In this document: piece after piece, positions 1 through 6,652 of the stretch | How positions within the stretch are numbered: the first letter of the stretch is position 1 | Layout of the letters: every line of letters starts with the position of its first letter | From: VRUE01 sp046733275 | GTDB taxonomy: Bacteria; Actinomycetota; Thermoleophilia; Solirubrobacterales; 70-9 | Assembly: GCA_046733275.1 (NCBI GenBank) | Contig: JBKPOW010000031.1 | Coordinates: 1 to 10,896 of the forward strand | DNA: 10,896 nucleotides | Direction: 5' to 3' | Program-made: the position numbers and the translations under genes | The notes under the pieces: model-generated | What the model was told of the DNA's origin: nothing | What the model saw: the letters and a program-made list of their open reading frames with translations, nothing else | Database searches by the model: none

Positions 1-2032
1 GGCTGAAATAACCGATCGCCCCCGAATAGACACCGCGCGCCCGGCCCTCCAGCTGGTCGAGGATCTCCAGCGTGCGCAGCTTCGGGGCGCCGGTCATCGA
101 GCCGGGCGGGAAGCAGGAGCGCGCGCACTCGGCCGCGCTCAACTCCTCGCGCAGCAGGCCTCGCACCGTCGTCACCAGCTGGTGCACGGTCTCATAGCTC
201 TCGACCTGCATCAGGTCGGGCACGTGGATCGTGCCGACCTCGCAGACGGCGCCGAGGTCGTTGCGCAGCAGGTCGGCGATCATCAGGTTCTCCGCCCGGT
301 TCTTCTCGTCGTGGCGCAAGCGCTCGGCGAGTCGCACATCCTCGGCGGGCGTCTCGCCGCGCCGGCTCGTCCCCTTGATCGGCCGCGCCTCGACCCAGCG
401 GTCGCGGCCGGCGCGGAGGAAGCGCTCGGGCGAGGAGCTGAGCACAGCGGTATCGCCGAAGCGGAGGAAGGCGGAGAAGGGCGCCGGGTTGACCCGGCGC
501 AGGGCGCGGTAGAGGTCGAGCGGGTCGTGTTCGGGTTCGCCCTCTGGGTCGGTGCCGGGCGCAAGGTCGACGAGGACCTTGTTGGTCAGGCAGACCTCGT
601 ATGTCTCTCCGGCGGCGAGTAGCCGCTTGCACTCGGCGATCTCCTCCAGGTAGCGCTCGCGCGGTCGGACGAGCCGCAACCCGGCCGAGTCGCCGACGGA
701 GGCAGCGGCGGCAGCGGGCGCGACAGACGCTAAGGCAGCGGACGGGGCGGACTCCAGCGCGGGCAACGAGCGCAGCCGCCGAGCTGCCGCCTCGATCCAG
801 GCCTCCGCCTCGGCCTCGCCCTCCGGTTCCGAAAGACAGAGCAGGTAGGTGTGCTCCGCCGCGTGATCAAAGGCGAGCATGCGGCCGGCGAGGACGAACG
901 CGGCGTCGGGGAGAGGCGAGGAGTGCGCAGCGTAACCCCCGCACTCGGCCTTGAGCTCGTAGCCGAGCCAGCCGGCGAGGCCGCAATCGAACTCGAACGG
1001 CAGTGCCTGCGTAAGCCGATCGGACGCGGCCCCGGGTCCACCGACGCGGTCCAGCTCGCCGGCGAGGTAGTCGAAGATCGATTCCCTGCGCAGCTCAACC
1101 TCGCCGTTCCGCTCGACACTCACCTCGCCCTCGGCCACGTCGTAGGTCACCTTCGCCCCCAACGGCCCGCCGTCATCCCCCATGAAGGAGAAACGACCCC
1201 GCTCTCCCACCTGGCTGCTGTCGAGCCAAAAAGCGTTCTCGCTCTCTCCATAGAGGCTGGTGAACACCAACTCCGGATCGAAGAGCTGATCGAGCCGCTT
1301 CACGATGAGCTTTTGTGAAGGGGATGACGGGGACACCCCTGCCCGGACAAACGTCGGGACAAACGACGGCCTAATTAGGCCGTCGTTTTGAGTATCCGCC
1401 CGTTCAGGGGTGTCCCCGCCCTCCCCCCTCGAAGCGCTGAAGACAGGATGCGGAGATTCTTCGCTGAGCGTGTGGAAGTTCTCGAGGAGTCGTCGGCCGT
1501 GTTCCGCACAGACAGACTCGGGATGGAATTGCACACCCCAAAGGGGGCGCTCACGGTGTTCAAGCGCCATCAGCACGCCGTCGCTTGTCCAGGCGATCCC
1601 GCGCAGCGCCTCCGGCAGCGGCTGCTCGACGCAGAGCGAGTGGTAGCGGACGGCCTGGAACTCGCGCGGGATGCCGGCGAAGAGCGGCGAGTCGTCGTGG
1701 AGGACAGCGCTGAGGCGACCGTGGACGGGCTCGGGCGCGGGCACGGTCGCGGCACCGCAGAGGGCGCCAAGTCCCTGGTGGCCGAGGCAGACGCCGAGCA
1801 GCGGCAGCTCAGTACGGCGGATCGCCTCGGCGCAGACGCCGAAGTCGTCCTCCCGGTCGGGCCTGCCCGGCCCGGGCGAGAGCACGATCCGGTCGAAGCC
1901 TGTCGCCGCCAGCTCATCCCAGCTCGCCTCGTCGTTGCGGACGACGATTGGCTCCTCGCCGCTCACCTCGCCCAGCAGCTGGAAGAGGTTGTAGGTGAAG
2001 GAGTCGTAGTTGTCGATCAGCAGTGTTGCCAC
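1..2032 (-). CDS. pabAB: Fused aminodeoxychorismate synthase PabA-PabB (3' end beyond window)
   Basis: Converts chorismate plus glutamine to 4-amino-4-deoxychorismate, the first step of p-aminobenzoate and folate synthesis, in the cytoplasm. One open minus-strand frame runs from GTG at 2032 to the left edge (677 full codons). Residues 1-195 are a class I glutamine amidotransferase: N-terminal LLIDNYDSFTYNLFQ, nucleophile Cys82 in GVCLGHQ, and His170/Glu172 in QFHPES. Residues about 196-243 are a linker. From about 244 comes the PabB part: AFWLDSS, GRFSFMGD, an Ala-rich stretch, PIKGTSRRG with Lys553, DLLRNDLG, PPGSMTGAPK and GVYSGAIGYF. PIKGT at the PabB lysine position, rather than the TrpE-type alanine motif, favours aminodeoxychorismate over anthranilate synthase. 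The GTG start is set by the amidotransferase N-terminus; no clear ribosome binding site precedes it. Missing at the left edge are perhaps 50-60 residues. PabA-PabB fusions in this order are known in actinomycetes and plants. Confidence 0.93.
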   Translation of the reverse strand, partial: MATLLIDNYDSFTYNLFQLLGEVSGEEPIVVRNDEASWDELAATGFDRIVLSPGPGRPDREDDFGVCAEAIRRTELPLLGVCLGHQGLGALCGAATVPAPEPVHGRLSAVLHDDSPLFAGIPREFQAVRYHSLCVEQPLPEALRGIAWTSDGVLMALEHRERPLWGVQFHPESVCAEHGRRLLENFHTLSEESPHPVFSASRGEGGDTPERADTQNDGLIRPSFVPTFVRAGVSPSSPSQKLIVKRLDQLFDPELVFTSLYGESENAFWLDSSQVGERGRFSFMGDDGGPLGAKVTYDVAEGEVSVERNGEVELRRESIFDYLAGELDRVGGPGAASDRLTQALPFEFDCGLAGWLGYELKAECGGYAAHSSPLPDAAFVLAGRMLAFDHAAEHTYLLCLSEPEGEAEAEAWIEAAARRLRSLPALESAPSAALASVAPAAAAASVGDSAGLRLVRPRERYLEEIAECKRLLAAGETYEVCLTNKVLVDLAPGTDPEGEPEHDPLDLYRALRRVNPAPFSAFLRFGDTAVLSSSPERFLRAGRDRWVEARPIKGTSRRGETPAEDVRLAERLRHDEKNRAENLMIADLLRNDLGAVCEVGTIHVPDLMQVESYETVHQLVTTVRGLLREELSAAECARSCFPPGSMTGAPKLRTLEILDQLEGRARGVYSGAIGYFS
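1328..1418. repeat. Composite palindromic element within the pabAB linker
   Basis: Outer arms are a perfect 14-bp inverted repeat, CGGGGACACCCCTG at 1328-1341 and its complement at 1405-1418; with two mismatches the arms extend to 21 bp (1321-1341 and 1405-1425). Inside sits a perfect 28-bp palindrome at 1361-1388, two 14-bp arms (AAACGACGGCCTAA) with no loop. Between the left outer arm and the palindrome is a 12-bp tandem repeat, GGACAAACGTCG (1345-1356) then GGACAAACGACG (1357-1368). The element falls exactly in the interdomain linker of the minus-strand PabA-PabB fusion, residues about 205-235, and is read without a stop codon. Nested palindromes bounded by short GGGGACACCCC-like ends recall REP/MITE-type sequences mobilised by Y1 (REP-associated) transposases, and their occurrence inside a reading frame recalls Rickettsia palindromic elements. 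No transposase is present here, so mobility is inference. Confidence 0.75.
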
Positions 2033-2041
2033 AATGCGGCC

Positions 2042-2752
2042 GTGGCCCAGCCTAGGCGACCGGACCCGGCGCGGGGCGTCTTCGAGACGCTGCTCGTCCT
2101 CGACGGCCGCCCGGTCGAGCTCGAGGGCCACCTCGCCCGCCTCGAGTCGAGCCTCGCCGAGCTGTTCCCCGGCCGACCGGCGCCGGACTTAGAAAAGGGG
2201 GATGTACCGGAGGAAGACTGCGTGATGCGAATTGACGTCATGCCGCGCGACGACGGTCTCGAAGCGGAGATCTCGTTCCGGAAGGCCGAACAGCGATCGG
2301 ATACTGCCAGATTGCGCAGCTTCCCCCTCGCGGGAGGCCTCGGGCCGCATAAGTGGAGGGACCGCTCGCTGCTCGACAGAGCAGAGGCGCAACTCGAGGC
2401 CCTGCCTTTGATCATCGATGGGGATTCTGTGCTGGAGGCAGCCCGCGCGAACGTCTTCGTTGTACGCGGTAAGACGCTCTTCACGCCGCCCGCAGACGGC
2501 CGCATTCTCCCCGGCGTCACACGCGCGCGCGTGCTGGAGATCGCGGAGACGATCGATCTCGATCTGCACGAGGAGGCGCTGACCTACGACGACCTACTCT
2601 CTGCAGACGATGTGTTTCTAACTGGTTCGGTCCGTGGGATCGAGCTTGTCGACTGTCTCGACGGGACTCGTTGCCAGAACGACAGCGCGATCGGCAATCG
2701 CCTCAGCACCGAGCTGCAACTCGCCTGGACAGGCACGAAAACGGTTCTTTAG
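2042..2752 (+). CDS. pabC: Aminodeoxychorismate lyase-like class IV PLP enzyme (PabC)
   Basis: Predicted to release pyruvate from 4-amino-4-deoxychorismate to give p-aminobenzoate, completing the pathway begun by the divergent pabAB. The 236-residue product starts with VAQPRRPDPARGVFETLLV; GVFETL is the usual fold-type IV N-terminal motif, followed by RPVELEGHLARLE. Lys104 in GPHKWRDR is the likely Schiff-base lysine, Glu132 in VLEAARANVFVV the residue facing the pyridine nitrogen, and DGRILPGVTRARVLEIA matches the cofactor phosphate-binding turn. GTG at 2042 is chosen because it is the only start codon close before GVFET; the ATG at 2034 is out of frame. The protein is shorter than typical PabC (about 270 residues): GVFET comes at residue 12 and Lys104 to Glu132 is close-spaced. 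A D-amino acid or branched-chain aminotransferase is possible from the family alone, but the pabAB neighbour favours PabC. Confidence 0.85.
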   Translation: MAQPRRPDPARGVFETLLVLDGRPVELEGHLARLESSLAELFPGRPAPDLEKGDVPEEDCVMRIDVMPRDDGLEAEISFRKAEQRSDTARLRSFPLAGGLGPHKWRDRSLLDRAEAQLEALPLIIDGDSVLEAARANVFVVRGKTLFTPPADGRILPGVTRARVLEIAETIDLDLHEEALTYDDLLSADDVFLTGSVRGIELVDCLDGTRCQNDSAIGNRLSTELQLAWTGTKTVL

Positions 2753-2816
2753 AGAGTCCCGACCGAAATCAGCGCGAGACCGGATGAGGTCCGCGCTGAT
2801 TTTGGGAGGGGCTCTC
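2752..2816. terminator. Long hairpin between pabC and sucC, terminator-like
   Basis: AAATCAGCGCG at 2766-2776 is perfectly complementary to 2792-2802. The stem continues with GACC (2778-2781) pairing GGTC (2788-2791) after one bulged A, leaving a six-base loop. An outer helix is formed by GAGAGTCCC (2752-2760) and 2808-2816, with one G-T wobble. The inner stem is followed by TTTTGGG, a short T-run, so it could terminate pabC transcripts. It begins on the last base of the pabC stop codon. The outer helix is not usual for a simple terminator, so a regulatory leader for the downstream genes or a small palindromic element is also possible. Confidence 0.5.
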
Positions 2817-2836
2817 AGATAGGGTTCCGCGCCGCT

Positions 2837-4054
2837 ATGCGCTTTTACGAGTACGAGGCACGCAAGATCGTCGAGCTGGTGGGGATTCCCGTCACCAAGT
2901 ACGGCTTCTGCAAAACCGCCGATGAGGCCCGCAGGGCCGCCGAGGAGATCGGCGGACCGACCGTGATCAAGTCGCAGGTGCTGAGCGGCGGGCGGATGAA
3001 GGCGGGCGGCGTCAAGTTCGCCGACACGCCGGAGGAGGCCGCCGAGCACGCCGAGGCGATCCTGCGGCTCGAGATCAACGGCCACATGCCCCGCGGCGTC
3101 CTCGTCGACCCCAAAGCCGAGGTCAAGCAGGAGTACTACGCGAGCGTCGTCTGGGACGGCACCGCGAAGCGGCCGCTGATGCTTTTCAGCGACATGGGCG
3201 GCATCGACATCGAGGAGGTCGCCGAGAAGCACCCCGACCACGTCGGTCGCGGCCACCTCTCCAACCTCCTGCCGATAGCCGACTTCGAGGCCAAGCAGGC
3301 CGTCGCCGCGACCGGCGTCACCGGCTCGCAGCTCAACCGGGCGACGCCGATCCTCGCCCGCCTCGCCCGCCTCTTCCGCGACAACGACATGACCCTGGCC
3401 GAGATCAACCCGCTGGCCGAGCTGACCGACGGCAGCTTCGTCGCCCTCGACGCCCACATGGAGATGGAGAACGAGGCGGTGGGCCGGCAGAAAGCGCTGT
3501 TGCGCAAGCACCTGGAGATCGCCGAGGAGGACACCCGCGAGACGTACGAGCCCTCCGAGTTCGAGCGCAACGTCGGCGCGATCGACGCCGCCGACCACCG
3601 CGGCGTGATCCAGGGCAAGGACCACGGCTTCGAGGGCAACCTCGGCCTCGTAATCGGCGCCGGCGGCGGCTCGTTGACCCTTACCGACGCCGTCCGCAGC
3701 CAGGGCGGCAAGCCGGCCAACTACTCGGAGATCGGCGGCAACCCCTCGGTCGCCAAGGCCTGCGGCCTGGCCAAGGAGGTGCTGGAGAAGGACGGTGTCG
3801 AGAAGATCGCCGTGATGATGTCGATCGTCTCCAACACCCGGGTCGACATCGTCGCCCGCGGCGTGATCAAGGCCTGCCTCGAGCTGGGCAAGGATCCCGG
3901 CGAGACGATCGCGATCTTCCGCATCCCCGGCGCCTGGGAGGACGAGGGCTTCAAGATCCTCGACCGCTACGGCGTCGAGTACTGCGACCGCTCGGTCTCG
4001 ATGTGGGAAGCCGCCGGCCGCGCGGTCGAGAAGATCCAGGGAGTGGCGGCCTGA
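2837..4054 (+). CDS. sucC: Succinyl-CoA synthetase-family beta subunit (ATP-grasp CoA ligase)
   Basis: Beta subunit of an NDP-forming acyl-CoA synthetase, normally succinate + CoA + NTP to succinyl-CoA. At 405 residues it has family length (E. coli SucC 388). It starts MRFYEYEARKIVE, like the MNLHEYQAK start of SucC. ATP-grasp features follow: SGGRMKAGGVK at 50-60, GGIDIEEVAEKHPD, the metal/nucleotide EINPL at 189-193, and LDAHMEMENEA. The C-terminal CoA-ligase domain has GAGGGSLTLTDAV near 274-286 and GGNPS at 300-304. These last motifs differ from canonical SucC, where the loop is VGGGATKE, so the acyl substrate may differ (malate, citrate or another acid). ATG 2837 is preceded by no good ribosome binding site. 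The stop codon overlaps the start of the alpha-subunit gene by one base. The family is certain, succinate specificity likely but not proven. Confidence 0.85.
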   Translation: MRFYEYEARKIVELVGIPVTKYGFCKTADEARRAAEEIGGPTVIKSQVLSGGRMKAGGVKFADTPEEAAEHAEAILRLEINGHMPRGVLVDPKAEVKQEYYASVVWDGTAKRPLMLFSDMGGIDIEEVAEKHPDHVGRGHLSNLLPIADFEAKQAVAATGVTGSQLNRATPILARLARLFRDNDMTLAEINPLAELTDGSFVALDAHMEMENEAVGRQKALLRKHLEIAEEDTRETYEPSEFERNVGAIDAADHRGVIQGKDHGFEGNLGLVIGAGGGSLTLTDAVRSQGGKPANYSEIGGNPSVAKACGLAKEVLEKDGVEKIAVMMSIVSNTRVDIVARGVIKACLELGKDPGETIAIFRIPGAWEDEGFKILDRYGVEYCDRSVSMWEAAGRAVEKIQGVAA

Positions 4055-4971
4055 TGTCGATCTTGCTCAACGAGGACACGACTTTCATCGTCCAGGGGAT
4101 CACCGGGCGCGAGGCCGTAAACCTGACCAAGGAGTGCCTCGATTACGGCTCCAAGGTGGTCGGCGGCGTCACCCCCGGCCGCAAGGGCCGCGAGGTGCAC
4201 GGCGTGCCGGTCTTCGACACGGTCGCCCAGGCGGTCGAGCACTACGGCGGCCCGATCGACGGCTCGGTCGTCACCGTCCCCCCCGCCTTCACCAAGGACG
4301 CGGTGCTGGAGGCAATCGAGAACGGGATAAAGCTGATCGTGATCGTCACCGAGCGCATCCCGCGCCGCGACGTCGCCCAGATGGTCGAGCTGGCCGAGAT
4401 GCGCGGGGCGCGGATCATCGGCCCCAACTGCCTCGGCCTGATCGTTCCCGAGGTCTGCAAGATGGGCGGGATCGGCGGTCCCGCCAAAGACGCCGCCAAG
4501 GCCTACGCGCCCGGCCCGGTCGGCGTGATGAGCCGCTCCGGCGGGATGACCACCGAGATCTCCTCTTCGCTGACCCAGGCCGGCCTCGGCGTCTCGACCG
4601 CCGTCTCGATCGGCGGCGACGCGATCATCGGCTCGACCTACGCCGAGCTGATGCCCTACTTCGAGGCCGACGAGCAGACCCAGGCGATCGTCATCTACAC
4701 CGAGCCCGGCGGCCGCATGGAGGCCCAGCTCTCCGAGTGGGTCAAGGAGAACGACTCGCGCCTGCCGATCGTCGCCTTCATGGCGGGCAAGTTCATGGAC
4801 GACGAGGAGATGAAGGGAATGAGCTTCGGCCACGCCGGCACGATCGTCGAGGGCAAGGAGGACACGGCGACGGAGAAGATCGCCCGCCTCGAAGCCGCCG
4901 GCATCCGCGTGGTCGAGCGGATCGACGAGATCCCCGACGCGGTCAAGCAGAAGCTCGGGGTGGCGGCCTGA
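4054..4971 (+). CDS. sucD: Succinyl-CoA synthetase-family alpha subunit
   Basis: Alpha subunit that binds CoA and carries the phosphohistidine of the two-subunit CoA ligase made with the preceding gene. The 305-residue product (E. coli SucD is 289) starts MSILLNEDTTFIVQGITG, the CoA-binding Rossmann start. It has KVVGGVTPGRKG, GPNCLGLI at 123-130, VGVMSRSGGMT, and the phosphorylated histidine His260 in SFGHAGTIVEG. The ATG at 4054 shares its A with the TGA of the beta-subunit gene, and GGGAG about 10 bases upstream can serve as ribosome binding site, so the two subunits are probably translated in a coupled way. It ends in GVAA, as does the beta subunit. As with its partner, substrate identity is assigned by family and could be another carboxylic acid. 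Confidence 0.87.
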   Translation: MSILLNEDTTFIVQGITGREAVNLTKECLDYGSKVVGGVTPGRKGREVHGVPVFDTVAQAVEHYGGPIDGSVVTVPPAFTKDAVLEAIENGIKLIVIVTERIPRRDVAQMVELAEMRGARIIGPNCLGLIVPEVCKMGGIGGPAKDAAKAYAPGPVGVMSRSGGMTTEISSSLTQAGLGVSTAVSIGGDAIIGSTYAELMPYFEADEQTQAIVIYTEPGGRMEAQLSEWVKENDSRLPIVAFMAGKFMDDEEMKGMSFGHAGTIVEGKEDTATEKIARLEAAGIRVVERIDEIPDAVKQKLGVAA

Positions 4972-5216
4972 TGGCCGAGACGCTGAACAAGGTCTTCATC
5001 GAGGTCGAGGTCGACGACTCGATCGCCGGCGACGCCGAGCTGGCCAAGAAGCTGGAGGAAGTCTGCCCCGTCGACATCTTCGCCGCCGGCGACTCCGGCG
5101 TCGAGATCGTCGAGAAGAACCTCGACGAGTGCGTCCTCTGCCGCCTCTGCATAGAAGCCGCCCCCGCGGGCACCGTGCACGTCAAGAAGCTCTACGACGG
5201 CACCGAGCTGTCCTAG
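4971..5216 (+). CDS. Small ferredoxin-like 4Fe-4S protein, FixX-like
   Basis: An 81-residue acidic protein with the Cys pattern of a single-cluster ferredoxin: Cys32-Pro in EEVCPVDIF and CVLCRLC with Cys54, Cys57 and Cys60. The position that would complete CxxCxxCxxxCP is Ala64-Pro65, so Cys32 is the likely fourth ligand, giving one [4Fe-4S] cluster. The order, a CP motif first and CxxCxxC later, resembles FixX-type ferredoxin-like proteins that work with electron-transfer flavoprotein oxidoreductases. Its ATG shares one base with the stop of the alpha-subunit gene, which implies coupled expression with a CoA ligase that needs no redox carrier; the real partner may be an enzyme encoded elsewhere or the acyl-CoA dehydrogenases downstream. 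Redox partner and potential are unknown. Confidence 0.8.
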   Translation: MAETLNKVFIEVEVDDSIAGDAELAKKLEEVCPVDIFAAGDSGVEIVEKNLDECVLCRLCIEAAPAGTVHVKKLYDGTELS

Positions 5217-5240
5217 CGTGCGTCCGGTCACATAGACCTG

Positions 5241-5281
5241 GACATCGATCGGTGTCTCGGTTACGTTTGCACCGATTCATG
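5241..5281. promoter_or_regulatory. Dyad upstream of the thiolase gene, candidate operator
   Basis: The 140-bp gap 5217-5356 before the thiolase contains an inverted repeat with 12-bp arms, CATCGATCGGTG (5243-5254) and CACCGATTCATG (5270-5281), matching at 10 of 12 positions around a 15-bp spacer. The left arm also lies in its own 16-bp near-palindrome, GACATCGATCGGTGTC (5241-5256, 14 of 16 symmetric). This is the only sizeable gap in the plus-strand series after 2837, so it is the natural place for a promoter of the acyl-CoA cycle genes. A binding site for a TetR- or GntR-type fatty-acid regulator is a guess. I could not define a convincing -35/-10 pair. Confidence 0.4.
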
Positions 5282-5343
5282 TAGCGGGTAGTCGCGGCGG
5301 GAGGCTCCCAGCCCCTGCACGCCTGGTATCGCCACTCCAAATC

Positions 5344-5349
5344 GAAAGG
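5344..5349 (+). promoter_or_regulatory. Ribosome binding site that supports the TTG start
   Basis: GAAAGG lies seven bases before TTG at 5357. The TTG opens the frame just before RRVAVVGGNRIPFARS, the expected thiolase N-terminus, and no ATG or GTG is better placed. Confidence 0.6.
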
Positions 5350-5356
5350 CTCGACG

Positions 5357-6652
5357 TTGACTGACAGTCCCCGTCGCGTTGCCGTCGTCGGCGGCAACCG
5401 GATTCCCTTCGCGCGCTCCAACTCGGTCTACTCGCGTGCCTCCAACCAGGACATGCTCACCGCCGCGCTCGACGGCCTGGTCGACCGCTTCTCGCTTGGC
5501 GGCGAGACGATCGGCGAGGTCGCCGGCGGCGCCGTGCTCAAGCACTCGCGCGACCGCGACCTCACCCGCGAGAGCGTGCTCGGCACCCGGCTCGCCCCCG
5601 AGACCCCCGCCTACGATGTACAGCAGGCCTGCGGCACCGGCCTCGAGGCGACGATCCTGGTCGCCAACAAGATCGCTCTCGGCCAGATCGACTCCGGCAT
5701 CGCCTGCGGCGCCGACACCACTTCCGACGCGCCGATCGGCCTCAACGAGGACCTGCGCGAGGTGCTGCTCGACGCCAACCGCGAGAAGTCGACGGTGGGG
5801 CGGCTCAAGCAGCTGACCCGGCTGCGGCCGAGCCACGTCGTGCCCTCGATCCCGCGCAACGAGGAGCCCCGCACCGGCCTCTCGATGGGCGAGCACTGCG
5901 CGGTGATGGCGGCTGAGTGGGGCGTCGGCCGGGAGGAGCAGGACGAGCTGGCGGTGCAGAGCCACCGAAAGCTCGCCGCCGCCTACGAGCGCGGCTTCAT
6001 GGACGACCTCGTCAACCCGTACCTCGGGCTCGAGCGCGACCAGAACCTGCGGCCCGACTCCTCGGCCGAGAAGCTGGCCAAGCTCGGCCCCGTCTTCGGC
6101 GGCGAGGACGGCACGATGACCGCGGCCAACTCGACCCCGCTCAGCGATGGCGCCTCGGCGCTGCTGCTGGCGAGCGAGGAGTGGGCCAAGGAGCGCGGAC
6201 TGCCGATCCTCGCCTGGTTCGTCGACGGCCAGACCGCCGCGATCGACCACGTGCACAAGCGCGAGGGGCTGCTGATGGCGCCCGCTTACGCGATGCCGCG
6301 CATGCTCGACCGCAACGGCCTCGGGCTGCGGGACTTCGACCTCTACGAGATCCACGAGGCCTTCGCCGCCCAGGTGCTCTGCACCCTGCGCGCCTGGGAG
6401 GACGAGCGCTTCTGCCGCGACCGCCTCGGCCGCAACGAGCCGCTCGGCGCGATCGACCGCGAGCGCCTCAACGTCAACGGCGGCTCGCTCGCCGCCGGCC
6501 ACCCCTTCGCCGCCACCGGCGGCCGCATCGTCGCCTCGCTGGCCAAGGAGCTGCATGAGCGCGGCGAGGGGCGCGGCGTCATCAGCATCTGCGCGGCCGC
6601 CGGCCAGGGCGTCGTCGCGATCCTCGAAGCGCCCGGAAAGGACGGCAAATGA
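5357..6652 (+). CDS. fadA2: Acetyl-CoA C-acyltransferase (thiolase), FadA2/FadI-like
   Basis: Catalyses thiolytic cleavage of 3-oxoacyl-CoA, or the reverse condensation of acyl-CoA units. The 431-residue product matches FadI/trifunctional-beta-type thiolases in length. Nucleophile Cys92 is in DVQQACGTGLEA, His333 in EIHEAFAAQ (the HEAF variant of the usual NEAF motif), catalytic His382 in NGGSLAAGHPFAATGGR, and acid/base Cys412 in SICAAAGQG. All catalytic residues are present. TTG start with the GAAAGG site. The next gene overlaps by four bases (ATGA). Orthologues of the next two genes sit next to fadA2 in M. tuberculosis (Rv0241c-Rv0243), which is why the symbol is used. Whether it works in degradation or in chain elongation cannot be read from sequence. 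Confidence 0.9.
   Translation: MTDSPRRVAVVGGNRIPFARSNSVYSRASNQDMLTAALDGLVDRFSLGGETIGEVAGGAVLKHSRDRDLTRESVLGTRLAPETPAYDVQQACGTGLEATILVANKIALGQIDSGIACGADTTSDAPIGLNEDLREVLLDANREKSTVGRLKQLTRLRPSHVVPSIPRNEEPRTGLSMGEHCAVMAAEWGVGREEQDELAVQSHRKLAAAYERGFMDDLVNPYLGLERDQNLRPDSSAEKLAKLGPVFGGEDGTMTAANSTPLSDGASALLLASEEWAKERGLPILAWFVDGQTAAIDHVHKREGLLMAPAYAMPRMLDRNGLGLRDFDLYEIHEAFAAQVLCTLRAWEDERFCRDRLGRNEPLGAIDRERLNVNGGSLAAGHPFAATGGRIVASLAKELHERGEGRGVISICAAAGQGVVAILEAPGKDGK

Noticed and set aside
1328..1418. Reading the palindromic element as a terminator between separate pabA and pabB genes
   Set aside because: The minus-strand frame stays open across it, with no stop codon after the PabA domain and no obvious separate start with a ribosome binding site for PabB. 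The GTG at 1303 is in frame, so a separately initiated PabB cannot be fully excluded.
1388..2041. Plus-strand open frame upstream of pabC that would make a 454-residue protein
   Set aside because: This stretch is antisense to the PabA domain, whose Cys-His-Glu triad and motifs are clear. PabC homology begins only at about 2042.
2797..2825. Promoter for sucC with -10 TAGGGT at 2820-2825
   Set aside because: The -10-like hexamer is fair, but nothing resembling TTGACA lies 16-18 bp upstream, so I do not list it.
2618..3625. Long minus-strand open frame (335 residues) opposite the beta-subunit gene
   Set aside because: It is the mirror of a high-GC gene, with repetitive Val/Leu/Gly/Asp-rich composition and no family motif. 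The plus strand has a clear CoA ligase.
4134..4970. Arg-rich plus-frame extension upstream of the ferredoxin
   Set aside because: It is the alternate frame of sucD. The ferredoxin starts at the ATG at 4971.
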